Source of the DNA: Prototheca cutis | Lineage: Eukaryota > Chlorophyta > Trebouxiophyceae > Chlorellales > Chlorellaceae | DNA: 64,000 nucleotides | Direction of reading: 5' to 3' | NCBI GenBank assembly: GCA_002897115.2 | Contig: BCIH01000007.1 | Span: forward strand, 1,006,357-1,070,356 | Shown here: positions 36,537 to 48,922 of the stretch, piece after piece | How positions within the stretch are numbered: the stretch's first letter is position 1 | How the letters are laid out: every line of letters begins with the position of its first letter | Translations under genes and position numbers: made by a program | Notes under the pieces: generated by a model | Seen by the model: only the letters and a program-made list of their open reading frames with translations | Told to the model about the DNA's origin: nothing | Database searches by the model: none

Positions 36537-37657
36537 TCAAGGGCCCGTCGACGGCTCCGGGGCGGGTGCCGGGGGCTCGACCGGGGNCGGGGGTGGGCTA
36601 GCCGTGGGGGGGGGAGGGGACTCGGGGTGGAACTTCTGCAGCTTCTCCACCTTCTTGTTCCACTCCAGGTCCTTGATGGGGTCAGTGCCGGGGAAGAACT
36701 TGTCCAGGTCGATGACAAACGGCTTGTTGCCAATGTCAACCTCAACCGACGTGCCGACAGTCTTGCTGATGGCACAGCTCTTGCCAGTGAACACAGCGGG
36801 CGCAATCATCTTCTTCACGCACACGCCAGGCGTCTTCTCGATGGTGATGGAAGCAGGCGTGCAGATAATCTGCTTGCGGCTCTCATCAATGATGCAGACC
36901 TTTGGGTTGTAGGCCAACGTGACAGAGGGGCCATCGCAGAAGGGGTCGGTCTTGACAGGAGGAACAAACCTGCAATGTGATGAGGTCCATGGATGGATGA
37001 GGGTCAGCAATCGGAGCTCGATCGATCGAGCGATTCTGGTGTAATTTCTCGAAGTACAAAAAAATAGCGAATGAGGACATCCAATAAAGAATTCCGAATA
37101 ACCCTCGACCAAAATATCTACTCACGTCCAGTTGGTGCAGAAGTTGTTCAGGGCGCTCTCGAAAGCGTCGTGCAGCTCGAGCAGGCTGTGGGGCTCGGAG
37201 AAAAAGCTGAGGGCGCTGGGGTCCAGGAAGTCGGGCAGCGAGTGCTTGAGGTCGAATGGCAGCAGCTTGCCCCAGCTGAAGTCGCTGTTCTTCCAGGCCT
37301 CGGGCACGAACTTGGACCAGTCCTTGCCGGCGATACCGGACAGGAAGCCATGGAAGTCGTCAGTGAAGGTCAGCAGGCTGCGGCCGTGCTTCTGGTCCTG
37401 TTCCATCACATTGGCCAGCTCCGTGGTGAAGCCCTTGAAGGCTGTAGGGCGGGAGTCGATGCGGGGTGAATGAGCGATGCTCGACTGGAAGCATTGTGTG
37501 GATACTATAAACAATGCATTATAAAAGTTTAGGANNTAGGACAACCCCGGAACGCACCCTCGCTGATCGCCTCGGGAGTGAGCGGCAGGCGCTCTTCGCT
37601 GGCGGTCACAGTGGTGGCACAGACGGCCAGAACGATCAGCAACAGCCCCCGCGCCAT
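36537..37657 (-). CDS. Unknown secreted protein
   Basis: I do not recognise the family. Three exons (37558-37657, 37126-37441, 36537-36969) join in phase to 282 residues. A clear signal peptide (MARGLLLIVLAVCATTVTAS) is followed by an aromatic, helical domain (FTDDFHGFLSGIAGKDWSKF, SLLELHDAFESALNNFCTNW), then a beta-like segment with several cysteines (PFCDGPSVTLAYNPKVCII, QIICTPASITIEKTPGVCVK, KSCAISKTVG). It ends in a Pro-rich tail (ESPPPPTASPPP) that contains an N. The layout suggests a disulfide-bonded extracellular or cell-wall protein. A TATA-like GGATAAAAGC lies about 75-85 bases upstream of the start. It is divergent from the ferredoxin gene. Confidence 0.85.
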
Positions 37658-38202
37658 TGCAAGATCGTCGCTGTGGAAGATCAGAAGAAGTAATGAATGT
37701 TTTTCTGTGATCTTAAATCCGCCCAGACCCGCTTTTATCCTCTCAGAATTCGTATTGTTGTAACAGCTCGCCCCTGCCTCGATCACCACGCCGATGGGTT
37801 CACAGTGGTCTCTGACAGGGTGTCAGGGACACCCGCTAACGTTTCGTCGTTGATGAATGCATGGAACAATTCGCCAGTGACGTGTTCACAGCAAGAGATC
37901 GTGCTCGTGACGGGCGCTTCAATCGGGCATGCTGGCCTGATTTTCTTGAGCTCGAGAGTTTGCCCGAGCTCCCCAGCGGGCCTGCTGCGACGGATGGGGA
38001 CCCCGACCCAGCGGCGCCACGCGATCATGTTCCTCCGGGGAGTGCACCCTGACGTCACCGTTCGCCATTGCAGCCCACCATCTGCAGAATCCGCATATGC
38101 AATTCGCATGTCATTTTGCTTTTGTTTGAATTCGTTATTCCTGCGGAGCCCTTTGTTCTGCACGGCGTGTGCGCTGTTGGTGCTTTACCCCGACTCGGGC
38201 CC
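37658..38202. promoter_or_regulatory. Divergent intergenic region, secreted protein/ferredoxin
   Basis: 545 bases between outward-reading start codons. Apart from the TATA-like box above I see no element. Confidence 0.4.
37731..37740 (-). promoter_or_regulatory. TATA-like box of the secreted-protein gene
   Basis: GGATAAAAGC on the minus strand, 74-83 bases upstream of the start codon at 37657. Position suits a TATA box with a short leader. Motif only; no mapped start. Confidence 0.4.
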
Positions 38203-39293
<1,091 letters not shown>

Positions 39294-39662
39294 AACAGAC
39301 ACTGGAGGGGCGTACAATTGGCGCCATGCGCACTCGAGCTGGCTGTCCCTTCCATCCCCGGCAGCCATGTGTGTCGCATGACGCCGCCCTGCCGTCCTGT
39401 AGACGATTTGAATTTCAGGGAGACAGGCAGGCATCCATGGTGAGTGTAGCAAAACAGGGAGTGGCAGTAAAGACAAATTGGTGGGGCGGCGCGGCACGCT
39501 CTGCTTCGCATGGTGCGCGTTGAAGTGGGTCCCTGGACACCGGAGCATGGGATGATGCACGTGGCATTTGACACTATCGTGCTCGAAGGCGTCTTCATTG
39601 GTGTTGGCACCGGCCGGTCGCCGGGACACGGTGGTCCCTGCGCCGAGACATCAATCGCTCGC
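39294..39662. other. Convergent intergenic region
   Basis: 369 bases between the stops of ferredoxin and glucokinase. Nothing recognised. Confidence 0.45.
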
Positions 39663-41089
39663 TCAGGTGGCCTCGGCAATGTCCCTGGCGCGCTGCACGA
39701 GCAAGCGGATGGCCTGTTCGCGGGTGCCGATGAGCCCGACCTTCTCCTCCAGGACGACAAACAGCGGGATGTGCTTGAGCACCTTGTCGTGGAAGCGCGA
39801 GTCCTTCCAGAGGAAGGCCTCCGCCACACCGCCGCACTTGACGCGTTCGATGACCTTTGGGAAGATGCCGCCGCAGATGTAGACGCCGCCCGTTGCGAGC
39901 GCACGCAGGGCCATCTGCCCCGCCTCGGCGCCCACGATGGACAGGAAGATGTCCAGCGCCTCGAGAGCCCGGGGGTCGGAACCATCCAGTGCGGCGCTGG
40001 AGATGTCGGCCGGGTCGCGCTTGATCGACAGGTCGCGCCCCGGGTACTGGCTCACCTCATCCGAGCCCAGGAAATCATAGATGCGGCGCAGCCCGTCGCC
40101 GCACCCCACGCGCTCCACGGAGCAGTGCCCGCGCTCTTTCTGCACGTGCGCCTGCAGAGCGCGCTGCTTCCAGCCCCGGGGCGCAAACGTCGCGTGAGCC
40201 CCCTCGCTGGCCAACACGCGATAGTTGCCCAGCGCGTCGTCCCAGAACAGCTGAGCCTCGCCCAAGCCCGTCCCGGGCCCCAGCACCGCCTTGGGGCCCT
40301 GCGCCTCGATGGGGGCGCTGTACAGCGTCAGCAGCGCCGACTCGGGCAGCACGGGGACACCATAGCCGATCGCCTCAAAATCGTTCAGCACAGTCGACCT
40401 GATGAGGAAGCGGTCCGCTATCTCACGCTCGTCAATTGTCCAGCCAAGGTTCGTCATCTCGCAGCGACCCTTGGTCACAGGGCCCGCGCACGCAAACGCC
40501 GCGGCATCGGGCCGGTGGCCCTGCAGCTCTGGCTCCCCCAGGAAAGCCGCAAATGCGTCGTGAAAGGTTGGGTAATCCTTAGTAGGCAGGAACTGTGCAT
40601 GGGGGTTTGGGGGGGTATGGTGTTGAGGAGGTGGGCTTGTGTGCTCCCTCCCGGTGTGCAACCATGCCCACCAGCATCCCCCATCCACGCATCCTGTTCA
40701 GGAAACCCAGGCAATGAAGCGACCCTCGCGCCTGTGATGGCTCACATCGCACACCGCAAAACCGTTGGATCGAGAAATCTCACCTTCTCAAGCACAAGGC
40801 GACTGGGCCTGAAAGTACCGTCCAACTGCCAGACCTGGAATCGAGCATTGGTGCCGCCGATATCGGCCACGCACACCTGGGGATTGGCTGCGGCCCCACG
40901 ACCCATGATGAGCGACCTTACACGACTTTGCTGGTTTGAGGGGGCTCGAGGCCTTGTGATCACAGATGAAAAGGCGAAGCGCGGCCTGGAGGGGGTGGAG
41001 CTCCTGGCTGCCGGCACGGAACGTAGGAGTGGCACGGGATGACACGAAGCGACTGGTTTGGACGTTGAAGTCCCAATCAGACAGAGCAT
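39663..41089 (-). CDS. Glucokinase (bacterial-type Glk)
   Basis: Phosphorylates glucose with ATP, feeding sugar into glycolysis. Two exons (40784-41089, 39663-40592) join in phase. Motifs are the ATP-binding VADIGGTNARFQVW, ACAGPVTKGRCEMTNLGW, VLNDFEAIGYG, GPGTGLGEAQ, ASEGAHATFAPRG and the C-terminal GVYICGGIFPKVIE, all typical of the Pfam glucokinase family rather than plant hexokinase. From the ATG at 41089 the protein is 411 residues, with a Ser/Arg-rich leader (SVPAARSSTPSRPRF) that could be a chloroplast transit peptide. From the ATG at 40906 it is 350 residues and probably cytosolic. I cannot choose between the two starts from sequence alone. Confidence 0.95.
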
Positions 41090-41447
41090 GACCTTGAATA
41101 TGTTTGGGTTTGTCCGATTTGTGTTGCCCGGCACCAACATTCCGCCGCTGATGCCGACCTGCCTTGCGACACGGCGCTGCCCCCCGTGTCGATGCCTGGA
41201 GCCAAACCACATCGGCGGGGCACCCCCCCCTCGGGGCTCAACCCTGCGGACCGGCTCAATGCTCTGGACCGCCCTATCTCGTACATCGCAGGCTGGCGCT
41301 GTCAATGCATTAATCGTTCCAAACACATAAACACATGTGGTGCATCGATTGATCAGCACGGAGAGTCACGCAGGATGGGAGCCATGCATTGAAAATTGGC
41401 AGGGTCGAGGACGGTGGTTCGCTGCCCGCAGGCGGGCCGCAACGATC
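41090..41447. promoter_or_regulatory. Divergent intergenic region, glucokinase/GT61
   Basis: 358 bases between outward-reading starts. No clear element seen. Confidence 0.4.
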
Positions 41448-43215
41448 ATGCGGGCACCATGGCGAACTCTCAACTGCCTGATCCTTTTGGTAAGATTGTG
41501 TGAGCACTGGCACGGAGCGCTGGAGAGCCTGCCATGCCTCACCGCGCGGGCTCCGGCGTGCAAGAGCGGTCCCCTCCCCGCAACGACCCATCTGTCGCTG
41601 TCGCCCGGGCCCCCTCCCAATGTCCCACCACTCCTCCACTCGTCGTCGCAGGTAACTGTGGCTCACTGCTGTGCGGCCAGGGATTTGGTGCTGGCCTCGG
41701 AGGCGCAGTCCCAGGCAAGCCAGCTGGCTGACGTCCAGCTCCAAGGCCGCACAGTGGCCGTGGCTGGGGGCGGGGGCGTCACTGGAGCCACCACTGCCCA
41801 TGAGGACGACCCTTCTCTCGCTTTGGCCGGCAGTGCGCATGCCTCTGGCGGCGGAATTCATGCCGCTGGCACCGTCGAGGCTGCCAAGCAGCACCTTGAA
41901 GTGGCCAAGAAACAAGAAACTGCCAAGGAGGCGGCAGCAGTGGCGGCGGCCAAGGTCGCCGCAGAAACCGCGGCCTCCCACAACGACGCTTCGGCGCAGG
42001 CGCTGCTTCAAACCGTACAGGTCGCGGGTGCCACGAGCGACGGTACAGGGGCAGCAGCCGGGGTCGCTGATGGCAACACGTCGTCTGGCACAGTCGTTGC
42101 TGGGGATACCGACGCCAGTGCAGGTGCGACCTCGGCCGCCGTCACCGGGACCGGCGGGCCCCCCGCGGCGACCACGACTACCATGCAGCCCATTACTACA
42201 GCTGGCCGCGCGCAGCCCATCACCACGGGCATGGTGACCGCAGGGGCGCAGACGCTTGTCAACGCGGGTCTGGGACACGGCGGTCTGGACCAGGCTGCGG
42301 GGCACCAGGAGGAGGCGCAGGCGGCTCGTGCACGTCAGGCTGCGGCGCAGGCCCAGACCATCCTGGAGGCGCTAGCGACGCCACCGCCTCCCCCCTGGGG
42401 CGACGAGCTGGCCCAGTCGGACGACATCCCCGTCAAGCGGCTGCCGCGGTACTACGACAAGCCGCTGTACACAGACAAGCTACGGTTCAACCCGTTCCCG
42501 GAGCGTGTGGATCGTGTCAAGCTGGAGTGGCGGTTGAGCCGCGAGCAAGCCTACAACCGGACAGACTTTGTCGGCCACCGCGTCTGGCAAGCGGCCGAGG
42601 AGCCGGAAGAGCCCCTCCAGCTGCGCTTCAGCTCCCACGAGGTTGGACGCAAGTTGGAGGGGGTATTGTTTTTCTCTTGTCTGTCCTGTTTCTTGTTTGT
42701 TTTTGGGAGGGAACTTTGTCGCCACTGGTGTGGAGGGTTGTGGGCAGGGAGAGGTGCGTGAGATCAAAGGGATGTGGGAGTGTGTGTGTGCCACCCCAGC
42801 CACACTGCAGTGGACGATGTGCCCACGACATGCAACCCTGGGCGAACGCAGTGCCTGCGTTTTGATTAGTGGCATGCTGTGGAGGCTGGCGTTTCGTATC
42901 GCTGCTGGGCGTCCGAACCTGGGTCCCTTCTTCTGCTTGCGCTGCCTTAACCCCCACCCCACCCACGAGCCCTGCAGTGCGTGGGCATTCTGTATGAGCA
43001 CCGGGTCTGCACGTTTTACAACCTGGTGGTGTGGTCTGGCCGGATGTACTACATCTCTTCCAACCCTGGTGACAAGGGATTGCCTGGTGTTGGCGTTGGG
43101 ATGCATGCATGCGTATGCATATGCTTGCATCGCGCATCCATCCCAATGCCCCCCCCCCCCCCCCNNNNNNNNNNNNNNNNCAGATGATGCGGAAGGTACT
43201 GAGCTGCAGCTTCCC

Positions 43216-43246
<31 letters not shown>

Positions 43247-44998
43247 AAACACTCACATCCCTACAGAGGAGACAAGGGCCGCAATCCCTGATGTCCAGAT
43301 GACGCACATCGGGGACGGTGCGTTCCGGCTGACCACCAACCTGACGGAGCGCATGGTGGTGACGAGCGTGGCCAACTTTACTGCGCTGCTGGCCCGGAAC
43401 GGCACCGAGGGCGACGAGTGGGGCAGCGTTCCCAAGATTGAGGTTGCCGACAACCTGCTGCTCAACCTGGCATACTGGGACAACTATGGGCACCTGCTGG
43501 GCGAGATTGGGCCCATCCTGCACACCATCCTGTGCACGCACCTGGGTCAATGCTCGTATGCGCAAGCCAGGGAAGCCGATCTCCAGGTCTGGCTGTACAA
43601 TGAGCTGCCGACCATCGATGCGACGATGCCAAGGGCGGCACGCGACGAGTTGTGGCCCTGTTTTTCCCGTTTTCNGCTGCTGCGTCTGGCCGACGGCCGG
43701 CTGAACCACACGGCGGTGGTGCTGCGGCGGACGGTGACGGGTGTGGGTGCGACGTGCCGGGCCTTTCCCTGGTGCCGGCCGCGGTACAACCGCATGCCGC
43801 CCCTGGCGGGCATGGTGCGTGCGTGGAAGGAGCGCATGCATGCGTGCCTGGGGCTGCCCCAGGGCCGCGTTGTCAACCACGTCCGACCCCGCGTCGTCTT
43901 CATCAACCGGCCCCTGGGTCATGGCAGGGGGTTTATCAACATGGACATCACCATATCCCGTCTCCAGGTGAGAAAGCTGTCTAGCCCACAGACGTGGGCA
44001 CACGCACGCGCACCTGTGTCCACACCACACACCCACCACCACGCGCACACACAAATTTGAGTCCCCACACCACCCCCAAACCCGCCCGCCAGCATGACAT
44101 TCCCGCCGCCGAGTTTGTGGTGGAGACGCTGGAGGCAGAGCCCCTCCGGACGCAGGCAGCCAAGTACGAGTCGGCCGACGTGCTGGTGCAGATGCACGGC
44201 GCGGCGCTCGGTAATGTTTTTTTCTTGCCCCGCGGCGCGGTTTACATTGATGTCGTGCCGGAGCTGAACGAGGACAAGCACGCGTGGGCGTACTTTATGC
44301 TGCGGGACTATGCGGCGCTGGCCATCAACCCCATCGCCCTGCCGCCGCAGCGCGTGGAACTCATGGAGTTTACCATTAACAAGACCATGCGTGGACACCT
44401 GAACACGCTGACAGAAGAGCAGAGGTATGTTGGCAGTCAGGGGTGGTCGTGGTGACGGGCCTGATCCAGGTCTGTTTTCATTGATGGCAGTGTCGGTGGG
44501 TAGTCTTGATGGGTTTCATGGCATGGGAGGGGGGGAGAGGAAATGGGAAGCCGGCCCGAGCAGCACTGGGTTTCGATTGGTTGTTCAACCCCCCCAACGT
44601 GGTCTGGTCACACCCCACTTGAACCCTACAGGAGGCAACTGTTCGAGGAGCACAAGTGCCCTGAACCCGGAACGGTGTTTTGGGATGTCTACTCCATCTG
44701 CGTCATCGAATGGTTCATGAAGCGTAGCAACTGCTACTTTAACTACAGCGAGCTGAAGCAGGCGGTGCGTTGATGGGCTTTGTTTGAGGGGGGGGCCCCG
44801 CCCGAGTTGCTGGAGTGCAAACACAGGGACCTTGACTGACCCACCTCACAATGAACCCCGACGAACAAACACCTGCAGATTTTCCAGGCGCTCAAGCACC
44901 TGCAGCTGTGGCACCACAAGGCGGAGCCGTCGTCCATTGCCACGGCGTACGACCTCATCGACCTTCAGCCAGACAGGGATGTTCTGGACCTCATATGA
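41448..44998 (+). CDS. GT61-family glycosyltransferase (DUF563)
   Basis: Golgi type II membrane glycosyltransferase; plant members add xylose or arabinose to glycans. Seven exons join in phase: 41448-41489, 41652-42641, 42978-43068, 43267-43967, 44093-44424, 44632-44764, 44879-44998. Exon 1 (14 codons) and the start of exon 2 together form the signal anchor (CLILLVTVAHCCA). A long Ala/Thr-rich stem follows (about residues 30-240). The catalytic part starts near residue 240 and has YEHRVCTFYNLVVWSGRMYY, NLLLNLAYWDNYGHLLGEIG, RPRVVFINRP and the family motif VQMHGAALGNVFFLPRGAVY. One N at 43675 does not shift the frame. An assembly gap lies in the third intron. It is convergent with the CSLA/C-like gene. 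Confidence 0.92.
43149..43249. repeat. Poly(C), assembly gap, and C24-A13 tract
   Basis: Sixteen C (43149-43164), sixteen Ns (43165-43180), then 24 C followed by 13 A (43213-43249), all in one GT61 intron just before the acceptor at 43266. Confidence 0.95.
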
Positions 44999-45445
44999 AA
45001 GTGGTGTCCCCAGGTCCAGGAAGGACGTCGGTGTGGTCTGCTGTTTTCTGCAGAATTCCCTGCAAGCCAACGGGATGGGCAGGTGGGGGGTACCGTTGGC
45101 CGCCACCCTGGCAGGGCCNCTCGATGCGTGACGCCAGGCCTGGGGTGGCACGCAGGACAGGTTGCTCCAACCTGAATGCAGCCCACATGCATCGCCCAAA
45201 CAAGAAGCACTGCCGCTGCACTGCCCAACAGGCAAACACCCAAATTCAAAAGCTCCGCTTGTCTGCTTGCCTTGCACGGAGCTGAGGCGCTCGCCCCGTG
45301 CTGAGATGCACGGCGGGCACTCCCCTTCCCATGCCCCTCCGCATATACTGTCCGTCTCTTCCCCCTAGTCTAGCCCACTCACTGCGTCATGTATGCTGCA
45401 TGTTGATATGACAGACGCAGAGGACCTAGGGCACCCATGACACAA

Positions 45446-45497
<52 letters not shown>
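45446..45497. repeat. 52-base poly(G) tract
   Basis: Uninterrupted G run on the plus strand, in the 3' intergenic region between convergent genes. Confidence 0.97.
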
Positions 45498-45498
<1 letters not shown>

Positions 45499-45823
45499 GT
45501 CAGTGCAAAGTGTGACGCCGTGCAATGCGAGTTTGCAGGAATGTGCCCATATATTCTTTGGAGGAGTGGCCGAAGGAGAAGGTGTACACGAAAGCTGGGG
45601 CGAAAAAGTATTGTTGGCTGCTGGGCAGCGGGATCCCACAAGGCAATGGGGGGGGGAGTGTTTGCTCGGGATGCCGCAGGCACAGCAATGCAGTGAACGA
45701 CAACCCCCGAGGGGTGGCCCCGTGGACAGCGGCGCGACGTGCTCCCTGTGGCAGCAACCCTGCGCTCGCTGACATGCTGCGAAGATCCCGGCTGCGCCGG
45801 GCGCAGCGGGGACGCCGCACGAT

Positions 45824-45884
45824 GAGCCGGCAGCAGCAGAGCCGGCAGCAGCAGAGCCGGCAGCAGCAGAGCCGGCAGCAGCAG
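45824..45884. repeat. 15-bp tandem repeat, four copies
   Basis: Unit GAGCCGGCAGCAGCA repeated four times without visible divergence; the last copy leads into GAGCCGAGG. No gene model supports coding. Confidence 0.85.
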
Positions 45885-46341
45885 AGCCGAGGAGGGAACG
45901 GTTGGAGTGGAGCAGATGCCCTACCCCATATCAAGCTACAGAACGACACGGGGGGCATACCCATGGAAAGAGAGATGTGTGGGTTTGAATCCTAAAAGCA
46001 ATGGCCACGCTGCCGGGTCCTCGGGGCACCAGTGCTCCAATGGGAGTCGGCCGGGCCAACCCCAGGCAAGATGTGCACGGCAAGAGACGTACAGGAGGCG
46101 GGTATGCTGGGTAATTGCTCTGTTGCATACCACAAGAAGGCATTCTGAGGAGAAATGAAGCAAAAGAGTGACGAGGAACCCAGGCAAACTGCAACGCTGC
46201 GACGCAATTTGTTGAAGACGCGGGGTCTAAGCCGGGGCGGCAGGGGGTGGCGTGTGCCACAGCTGGCCGTGGCGGGCAAACAGTGCACGAAGGCTATGGG
46301 GCCCGTCATGGACCCAGGACTCCTTGGACCAGCGACAGAGC

Positions 46342-48922
46342 TCAGTCGGAGTGTGGATCGGCGGTGAGGCCACGCCGGGGGGCCTGGGGCATGCCGCGGC
46401 GGCCACCGATGCCCGCCTTGCCTCCCGTGGCCATGGGCGTGTTCCACAACTCTCCCAGCTTGCTGACCAGGCTGGGTGTGGCCGGCGCGATGCCACCAAA
46501 GCGTTCATTGTCGGCCTTGTCGCTGTCGGGGGTACGGGAGCCATCCGAGGACGGAGAGCCCGAGCTGGCAAAGGCGTTGACCGCTTCCAACACGCTGATG
46601 GCGGCGGAGGTGTCCATGCGGTTGAGCCGCCCACCCACGGCCTCGGCCTTGCGGAACGCCACCGAGCTCTCGGCCTGCTCTGGGTCCATCTGGATGACGG
46701 GGATCGTGGCCGCGCGATCGATCTGGGCCCGGGCGGCTGGGGGCGGGCGGGCCAGACCGAAAGCAGCGCCGCCTCGCGTGCTGGCAGAGGCGTGGGGCAG
46801 CGGGTGAGTTGCATGCTGGCCCGGCGCTGCGGGCAGCGGCGGCAGCGACATCGCCGACCGTGCAATCTTGGCGATGGGTTCGCCTGCGGCGTTGACGGGG
46901 ACACGGACGGCGTCTTCCCCAAGGCGGCCGCCGAGCAGCCCACCGGCGTCAACGGCGTTGAGGCCAAACGCCAGGAACACCGCGCCCTGGACCAGCAGGT
47001 AGAGCGCCATGCCCAGCTGCGCCCCGGCAAATGCGCCCCACGTGCCTGCGCAAAGCAGGAAGCCAGCGTAGACGAGTTCGTTGAGGTAGAGACGGCAGGA
47101 CGGCACGGCGACCGCTGGGCCGTTTGTCCCCGGGCGCTTGTCGCTGGAGCCGAGTTTGGTGGTGACGACCCATTCCTGGGCGCGCTGGAGATCCAGGGCT
47201 CCCGTGATGACCGCCCAGAGCTTGACGGTTGCCATGGCATTTTCGAACAGGACGTAGAGGATGGAGTAGATCCAGCCGCGGGGGGTGAAGGCCGCGGTGG
47301 TGAGGGTGACGGCGACGGGGAGGTGGACCAGCGCCCAGATGGGCAGCGTCACCTCGGGCGTAAACATGGCCAGGGGCACCAGGGTGCAGAAGAAGCCCAG
47401 GGACACAAAGTGCGTCGCGCACTTGCGCACGCCGAAGTAGATCACAATGAGTTCCAGCTTGCGGGGGAGGGACAGGGAGCTGGCCCAGATGTCGCGGGAG
47501 GCCTTGCTCCACAGCTGCACGGGGCCGCAGGTCCAGCGGTGCTGCTGCTTGCGGTACGCGAAGAAGCTGGCAGGGAGCTCGTTCAGGCACGTCACGCCCT
47601 CCAGGAACACCGCCTTCCAGCCGCGCAGGTAGGCACGCAGGCTCAGGTCCATGTCCTCCACCGTGGTCCGCGAGTTCCAGCCCCCGCTCGATTCGATGCA
47701 CGCGCAGCGCCAGACGCCCGCGGTGCCGTTGAAGTTGAAGAAAGACCCCGCGGCAGAGTGCGTGTACTGCTCGCACTTCATGTGGTAGTTCAGGCTCACC
47801 TCCTGCGCCTTGGTCAGGTAGCTCTCCTGCGGATTTGTGAACACCCAGCGTGACTGGACGTAGCCCACGCTGGGGTTGCCCACCAGGTATGGGATGGTCT
47901 GCAGCAGGAACCCGGGCTCGGGNTTGAAATCGGCGTCAAAGACGGCGACGTACTCGTACCCCGCGGCTATCAGCATGGCCATGCCCTCCTTCATCGCGCC
48001 GGCCTTGTAGCCCTGGCGGTTGGTCCGTCGCACGCACTCGACGTCCACGCCGCGCTCGCTCCATTCAAGGACCTTGTCGTCCACCAGGGAGCGCGTCACC
48101 GCGTCGGTGGAATCGTCCAGGACCTGGATCTTCAGACGCTGCGTCGGCCAGTGCAGTTCGGCGCAGCAGTCGATGATGGCCTGGCACACCGCCCGCTCGT
48201 TAAACATCGGAAGCTGGACTGCCACCTGCGGAGCAGATTTTTGGGGGAGTTGGGGTGGGGTGGGGTGGGGTGGGGTGAGGGTGGGTCAGCTCGCGTGCGC
48301 GTGTGTGTGGGGACACGGGGGTTACGAGTGGTGGGGCGGCGGGGGCAGAAGGGCTGGCTCGGCCACAACGGCCGCATGGCCATGAACACAATAATGAACG
48401 GTGGGATGTACAGATATCAAAGCTGGGCGAGTGCAACCGGGGATCTGGCCGGTCAAGCGGGTGTCTGGGTGGAGGCAAGTCCCAGCCGCCACGGAGCAAA
48501 AGAAAGGCTCTCCCGTGCAACACGCGAACCCATGCACTCGTGTTCCCATTCAGGACAAGGCATCATGCACATGTGAATGGCCCTCATGGACAATCAAAAA
48601 CCACCCAATGGGGACTGCCGGCTTGTGGGCAGCAAAGGTACCACGCGGTGTCACCCCTCACCACAACCACGCATAACCACACAGAACCACGCACCTTGGG
48701 GTAGGACAGCGGGTCGTTCGGCAGGGCCGGGAAGGCCCAGTCGTGCTCAGGCAGATGACCCGTCAGCTTCGATCTGGCCTTGAAATAAAGGAATTTTGTG
48801 ATGTTGACCAGCCTGTCCAGGGAGACCAGCACGGAGAGGAAGACGGCTGCATTGATGAGGAGTCGCAGCACGGCGAGGTAGAGGCCATAGTAGCCGCCGA
48901 ACGCGGCAGCGAGAGGAAACAT
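46342..48922 (-). CDS. CSLA/CSLC-like GT2 beta-glycan synthase
   Basis: Golgi membrane processive glycosyltransferase related to plant glucomannan synthases (CSLA) and xyloglucan backbone synthases (CSLC). Green algae are thought to have one gene ancestral to both, so I do not choose. Two exons (48695-48922, 46342-48225) join in phase to 703 residues. An N-terminal membrane segment (YLAVLRLLINAAVFLSVLV) precedes the catalytic domain, which starts VAVQLPMFNERAV. The GT2 motifs are LDDSTD, FDADF (followed by an N), VEDMDLSLRAYLRGWK and QQHRW. Several C-terminal membrane helices follow (for example FVSLGFFCTLVPLAMF, YAGFLLCAGTWGAFAG). The last 170 residues are a disordered Pro/Ser/Ala-rich tail. 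The start at 48922 is the first ATG in the frame. Confidence 0.94.
48251..48279 (+). repeat. (TGGGG)5 repeat, G-quadruplex candidate
   Basis: Five TGGGG units in tandem in the single intron of the CSLA/C-like gene, on the template-opposite (plus) strand. Four or more G4 runs spaced by one base can fold into a quadruplex. Confidence 0.85.

Larger units (their letters stand above)
44999..46341. other. Convergent intergenic region with simple repeats
   Basis: 1.3 kb between the GT61 and CSLA/C-like stops. It holds a 52-base G run (45446-45497) and a 15-base tandem repeat, four copies of GAGCCGGCAGCAGCA, near 45824-45884. Open frames through these are artefacts of the repeats. Confidence 0.7.

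Noticed and set aside
39510..41042. 510-residue plus-strand open frame opposite glucokinase
   Set aside because: Antisense shadow of the conserved glucokinase exon and intron.
45525..45995. Open frame with SRQQQ repeats downstream of GT61
   Set aside because: Only a 15-bp tandem repeat and shadow sequence; no start context, splice pattern or known motif.
46252..47853. 533-residue plus-strand open frame opposite the CSLA/C-like gene
   Set aside because: Antisense shadow; the minus-strand frame carries all GT2 motifs.
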